Shown one piece after another: positions 56,810 through 64,000 of a stretch of 64,000 nucleotides of DNA. The position numbers were made by a program, and so were the translations under genes. The DNA comes from Mycobacterium triplex (GTDB lineage Bacteria > Actinomycetota > Actinomycetes > Mycobacteriales > Mycobacteriaceae). A model generated the notes under the pieces. The model was not told where the DNA came from, ran no database searches, and saw only the letters and a program-made list of their open reading frames with translations. The DNA lies in the NCBI RefSeq assembly GCF_000689255.1, contig NZ_HG964446.1:1292484-1356483 (forward strand), read 5' to 3'. Within the stretch, counting starts at the first letter, position 1. Every line of letters starts with the position of its first letter.

Positions 56810-58225
56810 ATGACCAGTGCCAAGGTCGCGCCGGGTGCCATCACCGCGGGCAAGGCAATCGAAATAGCGTTTTCGGGGCGGTTCGGTTTTGGTATCTACC
56901 GGTGGGCTTACCTGCCGTTCCAGGTGCCGCCCGGTGTGCAACAAATTCGGGTGACCACCTCGCACGACTCCGGCATCGGCGGCCCGGCCCAAAATGTGTT
57001 GGACCTCGGGATGTTTGGGGCAGCCGGCCACGACTTGGGCAATGCCGCCGGATTCCGGGGCTGGTCCGGTGGCGCTCGCGACGGCTTCATGATCTCGAGC
57101 ACCCATGCCACCCCGGGCTACCTGGCCGGGCCGATCGAGCCGGGCGTATGGGCGGTGGCGCTGGGCCCGGTGGTGCTGAGTCCGTGGGGGATGGCCTGGC
57201 AGGTGCGGGTCACGTTGGACTACGAGCCGCCCACCGGGCCCCCGGTCGCGCAGCATTCACCGACGGCGTTCACGCCCGCCTCGGTCGGTGGTGCGCGCTG
57301 GTACCGCGGCGATCTGCATCTGCATACGGAGCACTCCGACGGTGAACGCGATCCCGCTGAACTGGTTTCGGCCGCGCACGCCGGCGGGCTCGACTTCATC
57401 GTGTCCACCGAGCACAACACCAACTCCGCCAACCGGGTATGGCCCACCTGTCGCACCGGATCGCTGTTGGTGATTCCGGGCGTGGAGGTCACCACGCGGC
57501 ACGGACATTGGCTCGCCGTCGGCCTGCCCCCGGGCGGCTGGGTCGACTGGCGCTATGGGCCCGGCGACGGGGTCTTCCCGCGCTTCGCCGCCGAGGTTCG
57601 CCAAGTCGGGGGCTTGGTGGCCGCCGCCCATCCCGCCGCGCCGCTGCCGGGCTCGGCGTGGGAATTCGGTTTCTCCGACGTGGACTCGCTGGAAGTATGG
57701 AACGGTCACTGGAACGTCGATGACGAAGTGTCCCTTCGTATTTGGCAGCGGCTTTTGCGACAGGGCCGGCGCATCGTCGCGGTCGGCGGCAGCGACTCGC
57801 ATGCCAGGCGACAGCTGGTCGGCGCGCCGCAGACGGCCGTGCACGCGGACGAGCTGTCGGTCCCCGCGATCGTCGACGGCCTGCGCCGCGGCCGCTCGTA
57901 CATCGTCGGATCACGCGATGTCGCGTGCGAGCTCACCGCGTCCTGTCCGGGCGGCGACGTGGCCGGGCCCGGACAGCGGCTGCGGGTGCCGCCCGGTGAG
58001 GCGGTAACGGTCACCGCGGTCATCAGCGGAGCGCCCGGCACCACCGCGGCCCTGATCACCGACGCGGGCTGCGCCGGCCGTGCACCGGTAGCCTCGGCGG
58101 ACAGCAGGCTGCAATGGGAGCTCGACGCCGCGTCCGCGCGCTTTGCCCGACTCGAGGTACGCGACCGGCGCCGGGGCCGGCTCGGCTCGATGGTCGCCCT
58201 GACGAATCCAGTGTGGTTAGCCTGA
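56810..58225 (+). CDS. PHP-domain metal-dependent phosphoesterase-like protein (CehA/McbA type)
   Basis: 471 residues from ATG 56810 (GGGAGAAAA before it). The N-terminal 160 residues are beta-rich. The PHP domain has YRGDLHLHTEHSDGERDP, IVSTEHNTNSANR, IPGVEVTTRHGHW, AAHPAAPLPGSA and GGSDSHARRQLVG, supplying His/Asp metal ligands, and a C-terminal beta domain follows. Family members include carbaryl hydrolase-like proteins and nucleases; substrate unknown. Confidence 0.9.
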   Translation: MTSAKVAPGAITAGKAIEIAFSGRFGFGIYRWAYLPFQVPPGVQQIRVTTSHDSGIGGPAQNVLDLGMFGAAGHDLGNAAGFRGWSGGARDGFMISSTHATPGYLAGPIEPGVWAVALGPVVLSPWGMAWQVRVTLDYEPPTGPPVAQHSPTAFTPASVGGARWYRGDLHLHTEHSDGERDPAELVSAAHAGGLDFIVSTEHNTNSANRVWPTCRTGSLLVIPGVEVTTRHGHWLAVGLPPGGWVDWRYGPGDGVFPRFAAEVRQVGGLVAAAHPAAPLPGSAWEFGFSDVDSLEVWNGHWNVDDEVSLRIWQRLLRQGRRIVAVGGSDSHARRQLVGAPQTAVHADELSVPAIVDGLRRGRSYIVGSRDVACELTASCPGGDVAGPGQRLRVPPGEAVTVTAVISGAPGTTAALITDAGCAGRAPVASADSRLQWELDAASARFARLEVRDRRRGRLGSMVALTNPVWLA

Positions 58226-58281
58226 GAACGGGCCGGGCAGACCGGAATTCGCGGCGTCGGCGCGCGGACGAGAGGAACGAG

Positions 58282-58797
58282 ATGGAAACCTGGGACGCGA
58301 TCTGCGCTCGGCGCAATGTCCGGCAGTACCAGCCGCGACCCGTGTCGGATGACGACCTGAACCGCATCGTCGAGGCCGGCTGGCGGGCGCCGTCGGCGAA
58401 GAACCGTCAACCCTGGGACTTTGTGATCGTCACCGACCCGGTCCAGCTGCAGGAGCTGTCCACGGTGTGGCGCGGCGCCGGTCATATCGCGTCGGCCCCG
58501 GCCGCGATCGTGTTGGTGATCCCGGTTCCGCCGGACGAGCGGCGGCTGGTGACCGACAACTACGACGTCGGTCAGGCGACGATGGCGATGATGATCGCGG
58601 CCACCGACCTGGGTATCGGCACCGGTCACTCGTCGGTGGGGGATCAGGAGAAGGCACGCGCGATCCTGGGCGTCCCGGACGAGTACCTGGTGGCCTTCAT
58701 GCTCGGCGTCGGGTATCCGGCCGATCGGCCCCTGACCCCCATCCGCAAACCGGACCGGCGCCCGTTCGACGAAGTCGTGCACCGCGGACGCTGGTAG
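58282..58797 (+). CDS. Nitroreductase-family FMN protein
   Basis: 171 residues from ATG 58282. RRNVRQYQPRPVSDDDLNRIVEAGWRAPSAKNRQPW-type N-terminal region (Arg/Ser FMN contacts at about 10-45) and the C-terminal GVGYPADRPLTPIRKPDRRP are typical of the nitroreductase superfamily. 56 bp downstream of the PHP-domain gene and 12 bp before the next methyltransferase, so probably in one transcription unit. Confidence 0.92.
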   Translation: METWDAICARRNVRQYQPRPVSDDDLNRIVEAGWRAPSAKNRQPWDFVIVTDPVQLQELSTVWRGAGHIASAPAAIVLVIPVPPDERRLVTDNYDVGQATMAMMIAATDLGIGTGHSSVGDQEKARAILGVPDEYLVAFMLGVGYPADRPLTPIRKPDRRPFDEVVHRGRW

Positions 58798-58809
58798 AAG
58801 GCTGGAACA

Positions 58810-59577
58810 ATGACAGAGGCGCAGCGCGTGACCGAGCACCAAGGCGAATACGGGTACGACGGGTCCTTTCAGGCCGTATCGCCCGGAGGGCAGGTGGCGG
58901 TCGTGGCGGTGGTCTCTGCCTTGCTGTTCGCCGGCGCGGGTGTCGCCTGGGGCCGCGGGAACCGGTTGGCGGCAGTACTCGGCGCGGCATCGGCGGCCGA
59001 GGTGCTGGCGACGGTCGCCTCGTACATCTACGCAACGAAGCACGGCAAGTTCGTGGTGTGGAGGCGGATCCTCGATGAACTTTCGCTGCAAGGCGACGAA
59101 ACCGTGCTCGATCTCGGGTGTGGCCGCGGCGCCGTACTGCTCGCCGCGGCCAAGCGGGTGCCGCGTGGCCGCGCGATAGGCGTCGACCTATGGCGCGCCG
59201 ACCAGACCAAGAACTCACAGCAGTCGACTCTGTCCAACGCGGACCTGGAAAACGTCGCCGACCGCGTCGAAGTGCACACCGCCGACATGACCGCGCTGCC
59301 GCTGGCCGACGAGAGCGTGGATGTCATCGTCAGCAGTCTGGCCATCCACAACATCGGAACCCACGAGGGCCGGCGAAAAGCTCTGGACGAGGCGATTCGG
59401 GTGCTGCGCCCGGGCGGTCGACTCGCGATCGCCGACCTCTGGGAAACCAACCGTCACGCCGGCTACTTGCGTCGACTGGGTTGGCACAATGTGCGGCGGC
59501 GCAACCTCGGCTGGCGCATGTGGTACGGCGGACCGTGGTTCGCCACGCGTTTGGTCACCGCGACCAAGCCGGGCTGA
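58810..59577 (+). CDS. Membrane-anchored class I methyltransferase
   Basis: 255 residues. Two N-terminal hydrophobic helices (about residues 27-46 and 52-73) precede a SAM-binding domain: VLDLGCGRGAVLLAAAK, GRAIGVDLWRADQTKNSQQS, TADMTALPLADESVDVIVSS and VLRPGGRLAIADLW. The anchor suggests a membrane or lipid substrate. Its stop (59575-59577) directly abuts the convergent P450 stop. Confidence 0.88.
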   Translation: MTEAQRVTEHQGEYGYDGSFQAVSPGGQVAVVAVVSALLFAGAGVAWGRGNRLAAVLGAASAAEVLATVASYIYATKHGKFVVWRRILDELSLQGDETVLDLGCGRGAVLLAAAKRVPRGRAIGVDLWRADQTKNSQQSTLSNADLENVADRVEVHTADMTALPLADESVDVIVSSLAIHNIGTHEGRRKALDEAIRVLRPGGRLAIADLWETNRHAGYLRRLGWHNVRRRNLGWRMWYGGPWFATRLVTATKPG

Positions 59578-60852
59578 TCACCGACTCAGGATTTCGTCGT
59601 AGTCGACCAGCAGGTGTCGCGGGCCGCGGAACACCTGGCTGATGCGGTAGGGCGGTGGATCTTGCACCAGCCGTGGGCCTTTCACCCGGCGCAGGAAAGC
59701 CTCGAACGCGGTGTTGACTTCCAGCCGGGCCAGCGGGCCGCCGAAGCAGACGTGAATGCCGCGTCCCCAACCCACGTGCTCGTTGTCGGGCCGCCGGGGG
59801 TCGAACGTGTCGGGGTCCGCGAAGCGGCGCGGGTCCCGGTTGGCGGCACCGTACATCAGATAGATCGGCGCGCCTTTGGGGATGGTGGTGCCGGCGATGT
59901 CGATGTCGGCCAGCGCAGAGCGCGTCGGGAAGAACTGCACAGACGACTGCAGCCGAAGTACTTCCTCGATGGCGCCGGGGATCAATCCCGGTTTGCTGCA
60001 CAGTAATTCGATCGACCACGGGTTGCGCAGCACGGTGAGAATGCAGTGCGAGATCAGGTTGACCGTCGAGTCGTGACCGGCGACGAACAACAGGATGGTG
60101 TTGTTGACGATCGCGCTCGTCGACATCTGCCCGTCGGGCCCATCGTCGTGAACCAGCTGCGAAATCATCCCGGGCCCAGGTGTTTTCGCAGCCTTTTCGA
60201 CCAGCCCGACGATGTACTCGTTGAGTTCGGCGTCGGCGGCTTCGCCCTTGGCGCGTCGCGCCTGACCCTCATCGGTCTGGATGTCGGGGCCGAGATCGAA
60301 GATGCCGGAAGCGATGTCGGTGACCCACGCGTGGAACTGGGGCTCGTCCTGGACGGGTATGCCCATGATCCGGCAGATCACGCTGACCGGCAACGGATAA
60401 GCGAACTCGTCGACCACATCGATGCGAGTCTTACCCATTGCGTTGTCCAGCATTTCGTTGACGATCTGTTGGCAAAATGGCTCTTGGCCCGGGACCAGGT
60501 CCGGTGAATCGGGTGGCCCGAAAAAGCGCATGCATTGCCGGCGCGCCCGGTCATGGTCGGGCGGATCCTGCGCGATGAAGCTCGGGTCTCGGCCGTAGGC
60601 CTCCGCCATCTCGACCGCCGACTCGGCCGCGCTCAGCCGATCGCGGCCGACGGCCGCCGGGCGGCCCTTGCGGAGGTCGGAACTCACGCGAGGATCGTGG
60701 GCCAGCGCCATCAGCTCCTCGTACCCGGTGACCGCGTAGACGCCGTTGGTCACCCGCACCACCGGCGTCTTGCGCAGCTCGTCGAAGAACGGATAGGGAT
60801 CCGCGCGGTTTTCGTACCGCATCGCGGCGTCGAAAGCTTCCTCGGGAGTCAT
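59578..60852 (-). CDS. Cytochrome P450 of a three-gene ferredoxin-linked operon
   Basis: 424 residues from ATG 60852. I-helix LFVAGHDSTVNLIS, ExxR in IEEVLRLQSS, and the haem loop VGWGRGIHVCFGGPLARLE with Cys near residue 370. Its ATG overlaps the ferredoxin reductase stop by 4 bp, and a ferredoxin gene comes first, so electrons probably run NAD(P)H, reductase, ferredoxin, P450. CYP family and substrate not identified. Confidence 0.94.
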   Translation of the reverse strand: MTPEEAFDAAMRYENRADPYPFFDELRKTPVVRVTNGVYAVTGYEELMALAHDPRVSSDLRKGRPAAVGRDRLSAAESAVEMAEAYGRDPSFIAQDPPDHDRARRQCMRFFGPPDSPDLVPGQEPFCQQIVNEMLDNAMGKTRIDVVDEFAYPLPVSVICRIMGIPVQDEPQFHAWVTDIASGIFDLGPDIQTDEGQARRAKGEAADAELNEYIVGLVEKAAKTPGPGMISQLVHDDGPDGQMSTSAIVNNTILLFVAGHDSTVNLISHCILTVLRNPWSIELLCSKPGLIPGAIEEVLRLQSSVQFFPTRSALADIDIAGTTIPKGAPIYLMYGAANRDPRRFADPDTFDPRRPDNEHVGWGRGIHVCFGGPLARLEVNTAFEAFLRRVKGPRLVQDPPPYRISQVFRGPRHLLVDYDEILSR

Positions 60853-62237
60853 CGCAGCACCTGGTGCCGGGGACGGAATTCGGCCCGCCGCTCGCTGGGG
60901 TCGTGTCCCGTCAGCACCACGTCGGGGGTCTCGGTGGGCACGCCCCGCGCGGGAAAGTCGGCGGGCAGCACGCGCATGTTCTCCGGGAAATCGAAGCCCG
61001 GCGGGTGCGGCGGAAACGGTCCCGAACGCGCGATCTGGTCGCGGTAGTAGTCGATCCATTTCGCGTGGTTGAAGGTGACCGCGCCGACGATGCGGCCGCG
61101 ACGGCCGTAGGCCGCGGCGAACCGGCGCTGTCTGACCGAGCCCTGGGTGAAGACGATCTCGTCGCCGAATGACGGCACGCCAACGGATTTGATGTTGACG
61201 CCGAATTGGGCCGACCAGAACTGCGGGACCAGCAGGTGCGCCCAGCGGTCGACCTCGTCGCAGACCATGTTGTGCGCCGCGACCCGCGCGCCCAGCACGG
61301 CGTTGTCCCAGTGCTCCATCGCCAGGAACTCGTAGTCGTAAAGCACATGTGGAGCCCGGGCGATGTCGCCGGCCACGAAGATGCGGTTGGTGACCACTGC
61401 GTTGATGTCGAACGCGCGGCACCCTGCGTCGCATCCCACGCCCCAGAACCCGGCCGCCAACCCGGCGCCCTCCAGCCACTCGACGTTGCGGATCGAGCCC
61501 AACGACGTCAAGACCACGTCGACGTCGAGCGTGCTGCCGTCGGAGAGCCGTGCGCGTCGTACGCGCCCTTCGGCATCCCCGTCCAGGGCGAGCACCGAGA
61601 CTCCGGTGCGCAGGTCCACCCCTGCCTCGCGCTGCATCTCGGCGGCGATCGCGCCGATCACGCCGCCCAGCGGACCGCTCAGCGGTGCCGGGCCGCGCTC
61701 GGTGACAGTGACCTCCAGACCGAGTTCGCGGCAGACCGAGGCGGCTTCCGATCCGATGAACCCCGAACCGATGATCAGCACCCGGCGCGGACGGGCGGCC
61801 AACGCCGCCTGCAACCGCGCTGCGTCGGCGCTGGTGCGCAGCGTGTACACGCCCTGCAGCGCGGCCTCCTCCGGGTTGGGCCATCGCCGCGAGCGCACAC
61901 CCGTGGCGATCAGCAGGCTGTCGCTCGACACCTCGCTGCCGTCGGCAAGGCGCACCACCTGGTTCGCCCGGTCCAGGGCGGTCGCGGCAACCCCGAGACG
62001 CCAGTTGGCATCCACCGCACGCAGTCGCGGCAGCTTGGTGTGATCGGCTGCCACCCACCCCTTGAGGACCTGCTTGGACAACGGCGGCCGGTCATACGGT
62101 TCGTCCGGCTCGTCGCCGATGATCGTCAGCTCACCACGAAAACCCTCTTCGCGCAGCGCTTCGGCGGCACGCAGTCCGGCCAGCGAGGCGCCCACGATGA
62201 CGATGCGCCCCTTGTCCTTGAAGCCGTTCGGATTCAC
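60849..62237 (-). CDS. NAD(P)H-dependent ferredoxin reductase
   Basis: 462 residues. FAD loop IVIVGASLAGLRAAEALR (residues 12-29), YDRPPLSKQVLKG, NADH loop VLIIGSGFIGSEAASVCRELG, and IFVAGDIAR are the putidaredoxin/rubredoxin-reductase pattern. An extra tail after about residue 400 (PPHPPGFDFPENMRV) is longer than in classical members. Sits 9 bp after the ferredoxin gene and overlaps the P450. Confidence 0.93.
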   Translation of the reverse strand: MNPNGFKDKGRIVIVGASLAGLRAAEALREEGFRGELTIIGDEPDEPYDRPPLSKQVLKGWVAADHTKLPRLRAVDANWRLGVAATALDRANQVVRLADGSEVSSDSLLIATGVRSRRWPNPEEAALQGVYTLRTSADAARLQAALAARPRRVLIIGSGFIGSEAASVCRELGLEVTVTERGPAPLSGPLGGVIGAIAAEMQREAGVDLRTGVSVLALDGDAEGRVRRARLSDGSTLDVDVVLTSLGSIRNVEWLEGAGLAAGFWGVGCDAGCRAFDINAVVTNRIFVAGDIARAPHVLYDYEFLAMEHWDNAVLGARVAAHNMVCDEVDRWAHLLVPQFWSAQFGVNIKSVGVPSFGDEIVFTQGSVRQRRFAAAYGRRGRIVGAVTFNHAKWIDYYRDQIARSGPFPPHPPGFDFPENMRVLPADFPARGVPTETPDVVLTGHDPSERRAEFRPRHQVLR

Positions 62238-62246
62238 GGCCGGTCA

Positions 62247-62447
62247 CTACTCGCCGTCGAGTTTGTCGACGATGATTGCCTGTACCGGGCAGGCGGCCGC
62301 GGCCCGCAGCACCCGCAGTCGCTGACCGTCGTCGGGGTTGGGGTCGTAGGACAGGGCCTCTTCGCCGCTGAGCCTGAGCACCTCGGGCGCTAACGGAACG
62401 CAGTGCGCATAGCCTAAGCAGCGGTTCAGATCCACGACGATCCGCAT
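62247..62447 (-). CDS. P450-linked [3Fe-4S]-type ferredoxin with Tyr in the cluster motif
   Basis: 66 residues. Cluster motif C10-LG-Y13-AH-C16 and C53-P: the second Cys of a normal 4Fe motif is replaced by Tyr13, leaving three Cys, a pattern known in mycobacterial ferredoxins that serve P450s. Basic and acidic patches (NPDDGQRLRVL) follow. First gene of the operon. Confidence 0.93.
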   Translation of the reverse strand: MRIVVDLNRCLGYAHCVPLAPEVLRLSGEEALSYDPNPDDGQRLRVLRAAAACPVQAIIVDKLDGE

Positions 62448-62525
62448 AGCGCCTCCGATCCCCGGGGCATGAAGATCTGACGCAAGGCAGCGTACATCTT
62501 CGACATGACGCCAATCACGGTGTTT

Positions 62526-62540
62526 GCGAAACTCTTTCGC
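62526..62540. promoter_or_regulatory. Perfect GCGAAA-CTC-TTTCGC palindrome
   Basis: A 6-bp perfect inverted repeat with a 3-bp spacer in the 173-bp region between the divergent ferredoxin (start 62447) and cynS (start 62621) genes. Good candidate operator; the regulator is unknown. Confidence 0.5.
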
Positions 62541-62620
62541 GGGGTCAGCGGGTGTATCGCCGCGCTGTGAACTTTTCGCCGCGAGTCGTGGCGCAACGGT
62601 TGCTAGTGCATGCTGGGTTC

Positions 62621-63091
62621 ATGAACAGAAACGAGATCACCGAACAGATCGTCGTCAACCGCGTGACGCGTGGCCTCACGTGGCAGGCGCTGGCCGACGC
62701 GATCGATCGGCCGGTGGTGTGGACCACGTCGGCATTGCTGGGCCAGCATCCGATTCCGCCGGAGCAGGCCAAGGTGCTGGCCGAGATGCTGGGTCTCGAG
62801 GAGTCGGCCGTGCCGGTACTGGCGGCGCCGCCGATGCGCGGCGGCCTGCCCGCGTTCCCAACCGGGGGCGTGCCGACCGACCCCACCATCTACCGCTTCT
62901 ACGAAGCGCTACAGGTGTACGGCGGCGCCATCAAGGAGCTCATCCACGAGCAGTTCGGCGACGGCATCATGAGCGCGATCAACTTCAGCGTCGACGTGCA
63001 GAAAAAGCCGGACTCCTCGGGCGACCGCGTCGTCGTGACTTTCGACGGCAAATACCTTGCCTACGACTGGGTTTCGGCGCGGGACGTCTGA
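62621..63091 (+). CDS. cynS: Cyanate hydratase (cyanase) CynS
   Basis: 156 residues from ATG 62621, the same length as E. coli CynS. Converts cyanate and bicarbonate to ammonia and carbon dioxide. N-terminal helical domain WQALADAIDRPVVWTTSALLG, and catalytic domain YRFYEALQVYGGAIKELIHE with Arg92, Glu95 and Ser118 (GIMSAI) matching the catalytic Arg-Glu-Ser. It overlaps the next gene by one base. Confidence 0.96.
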   Translation: MNRNEITEQIVVNRVTRGLTWQALADAIDRPVVWTTSALLGQHPIPPEQAKVLAEMLGLEESAVPVLAAPPMRGGLPAFPTGGVPTDPTIYRFYEALQVYGGAIKELIHEQFGDGIMSAINFSVDVQKKPDSSGDRVVVTFDGKYLAYDWVSARDV

Positions 63092-64000
63092 TGGCCGTGG
63101 CAACCCCACAGCCGAAATCCGCGGATCTCGTTCTCTCCGGCGGAGGAGTCAAGTTCATCGGCCTGGTGGGTGCCATCGTGGCCCTGATGGACGCGGGCTA
63201 TTCGTTCCCGCGGGTGTCGGGTGTGTCGGCCGGATCGGTGGTCGGCGCGATCCTGGCGGCCGCGTCCAAGGGTGACCAGCTGACAAGCCAACAGGTCAAG
63301 GAGCTTGCGCTGTCGGCGCCGCTGAGCAAATGGCGGGACTCGGGACCCGTCCCGATTCTCGGTGCGGCGTGGGGACTTGTCAGGGATACCAGCATGTTTC
63401 GGGGTGATGCCGCCTACGACTGGATCCGCAGCGAGCTGAAGAACCTGGGCGTCACCTACTTCGGAGATGTGCTTCTCGACGAGGACACGCTGCCCGAGGG
63501 GCGGCGGCACAAGCTGGTGGTCACCGTCGCGGACTTGAGTGCGGCGCAGTTGGTGAGATTGCCGTGGGACTACCGGCGGCTCTACGGGCTGGACCCCGAT
63601 GAGCAGCTGGTCGCCGACGCCGTGCGGGCGTCGATGGCGATCCCGTTCTTTTACCGACCGGTCAAGCTGCGCAGCCCCAGCGGGGCGACGTCCACCCTCG
63701 TCGACGGTGGTGTGCTGTCGAACTTTCCGATCGACACCTTTGACCGGTTCGACGGAAAAGTGCCGCGCTGGCCCACATTTGGGGTCACGGTCTTACCGCG
63801 ACTCAACGAGGGTTTCAGCGCGGTGATGCCCGCACTGAAACCGCTGCGCTTTTTCGAGCAGACGGCGCTGCTGGAAAGCCTGCTCACCACAATGCTGGCG
63901 GGCCACGACCAAACCCACCTCAACCAGCCGTGGGTCGCGGCCCGTGCCATCGCGGTCGAATCCACCGATGTGGGCGTTCTCGACTTCGACGTCGCCCCGG
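63091..64000 (+). CDS. Patatin-like phospholipase (C-terminus beyond window)
   Basis: At least 303 residues from ATG 63091. Patatin features: oxyanion loop DLVLSGGGVKFIGLVGA, nucleophile elbow GVSAGSVVG (Ser near residue 47), and the DGG dyad in STLVDGGVLSNFP. Lipid acyl hydrolase of unknown substrate. The start codon shares one base with the cynS stop, so translation is coupled. The frame is open to the end of the window. Confidence 0.92.
   Translation, partial: MAVATPQPKSADLVLSGGGVKFIGLVGAIVALMDAGYSFPRVSGVSAGSVVGAILAAASKGDQLTSQQVKELALSAPLSKWRDSGPVPILGAAWGLVRDTSMFRGDAAYDWIRSELKNLGVTYFGDVLLDEDTLPEGRRHKLVVTVADLSAAQLVRLPWDYRRLYGLDPDEQLVADAVRASMAIPFFYRPVKLRSPSGATSTLVDGGVLSNFPIDTFDRFDGKVPRWPTFGVTVLPRLNEGFSAVMPALKPLRFFEQTALLESLLTTMLAGHDQTHLNQPWVAARAIAVESTDVGVLDFDVAP

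Overview
This window is chromosomal DNA from a high-GC Mycobacterium, most likely a slow-growing nontuberculous species. Support comes from tandem PPE genes, a menaquinone (men) gene block in the order known from M. tuberculosis (about Rv0541c to Rv0566c), several F420/deazaflavin-type oxidoreductases, mycobacterial P450s, lipoproteins and frequent GTG starts with ATGA/GTGA overlaps. All homology statements are from recognition of protein sequence and gene order; no database search was run.

Layout. 1-1673: two PPE genes on the minus strand, the first cut by the window edge. 2061-10147 (minus): APC permease, membrane protein, menE, a DUF3349 protein, a small membrane protein, pitA, a VOC protein, an SDR and menB. 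10150-12823: a F420-type accessory block (Ddn-like protein, frameshifted MarR regulator, F420/NADPH reductase-like protein, LLM-class oxidoreductase) where M. tuberculosis carries vapBC3. 12901-14502: fadD8. 14540-15865: an IS110-family element with a frameshifted transposase and a candidate bridge RNA, inserted a few bases upstream of the next operon. 15872-23412 (plus): amidohydrolase, menC, bpoC, two coiled-coil/DivIVA-like genes not expected here, menD and a membrane protein. 23490-34240: mgtA, SDR, menG, a secreted DUF732 protein, a salicylate-type methyltransferase, menJ, grcC1, htpX, gpsA, a flavin monooxygenase, yajQ and tRNA-Tyr. MenD, C, E, B, G and J with a polyprenyl diphosphate synthase cover most of the path from isochorismate to dihydromenaquinone.

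34252-49268 is accessory: a TetR-controlled operon (isochorismatase-like hydrolase, membrane protein, quinone-oxidoreductase-like MDR) with two matching 18-bp palindromes, a zinc-ribbon miniprotein, an FkbM methyltransferase, a molybdopterin oxidoreductase, a lipoprotein, two P450s (one CYP125-like), a zinc-finger class III nucleotide cyclase, an SDR and a FUSC-type membrane protein. 49401-51568 is the intact galT-galK pair. 51565-55528 holds a Ddn-like protein, a lipoprotein, a decayed LpqN-like lipoprotein and a large membrane protein like Rv0585c. 55734-59577 holds two methyltransferases, a PHP-domain protein and a nitroreductase. 59578-62447 is a self-contained ferredoxin/ferredoxin reductase/P450 operon, divergent from cynS (cyanase), which overlaps a patatin-like lipase running off the end.

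The most unusual items are the IS110 element with its possible guide RNA and a hairpin over its ribosome binding site, the DivIVA-like pair inside the men operon, the paired operators of the MarR and TetR loci, and the LpqN-family remnant.
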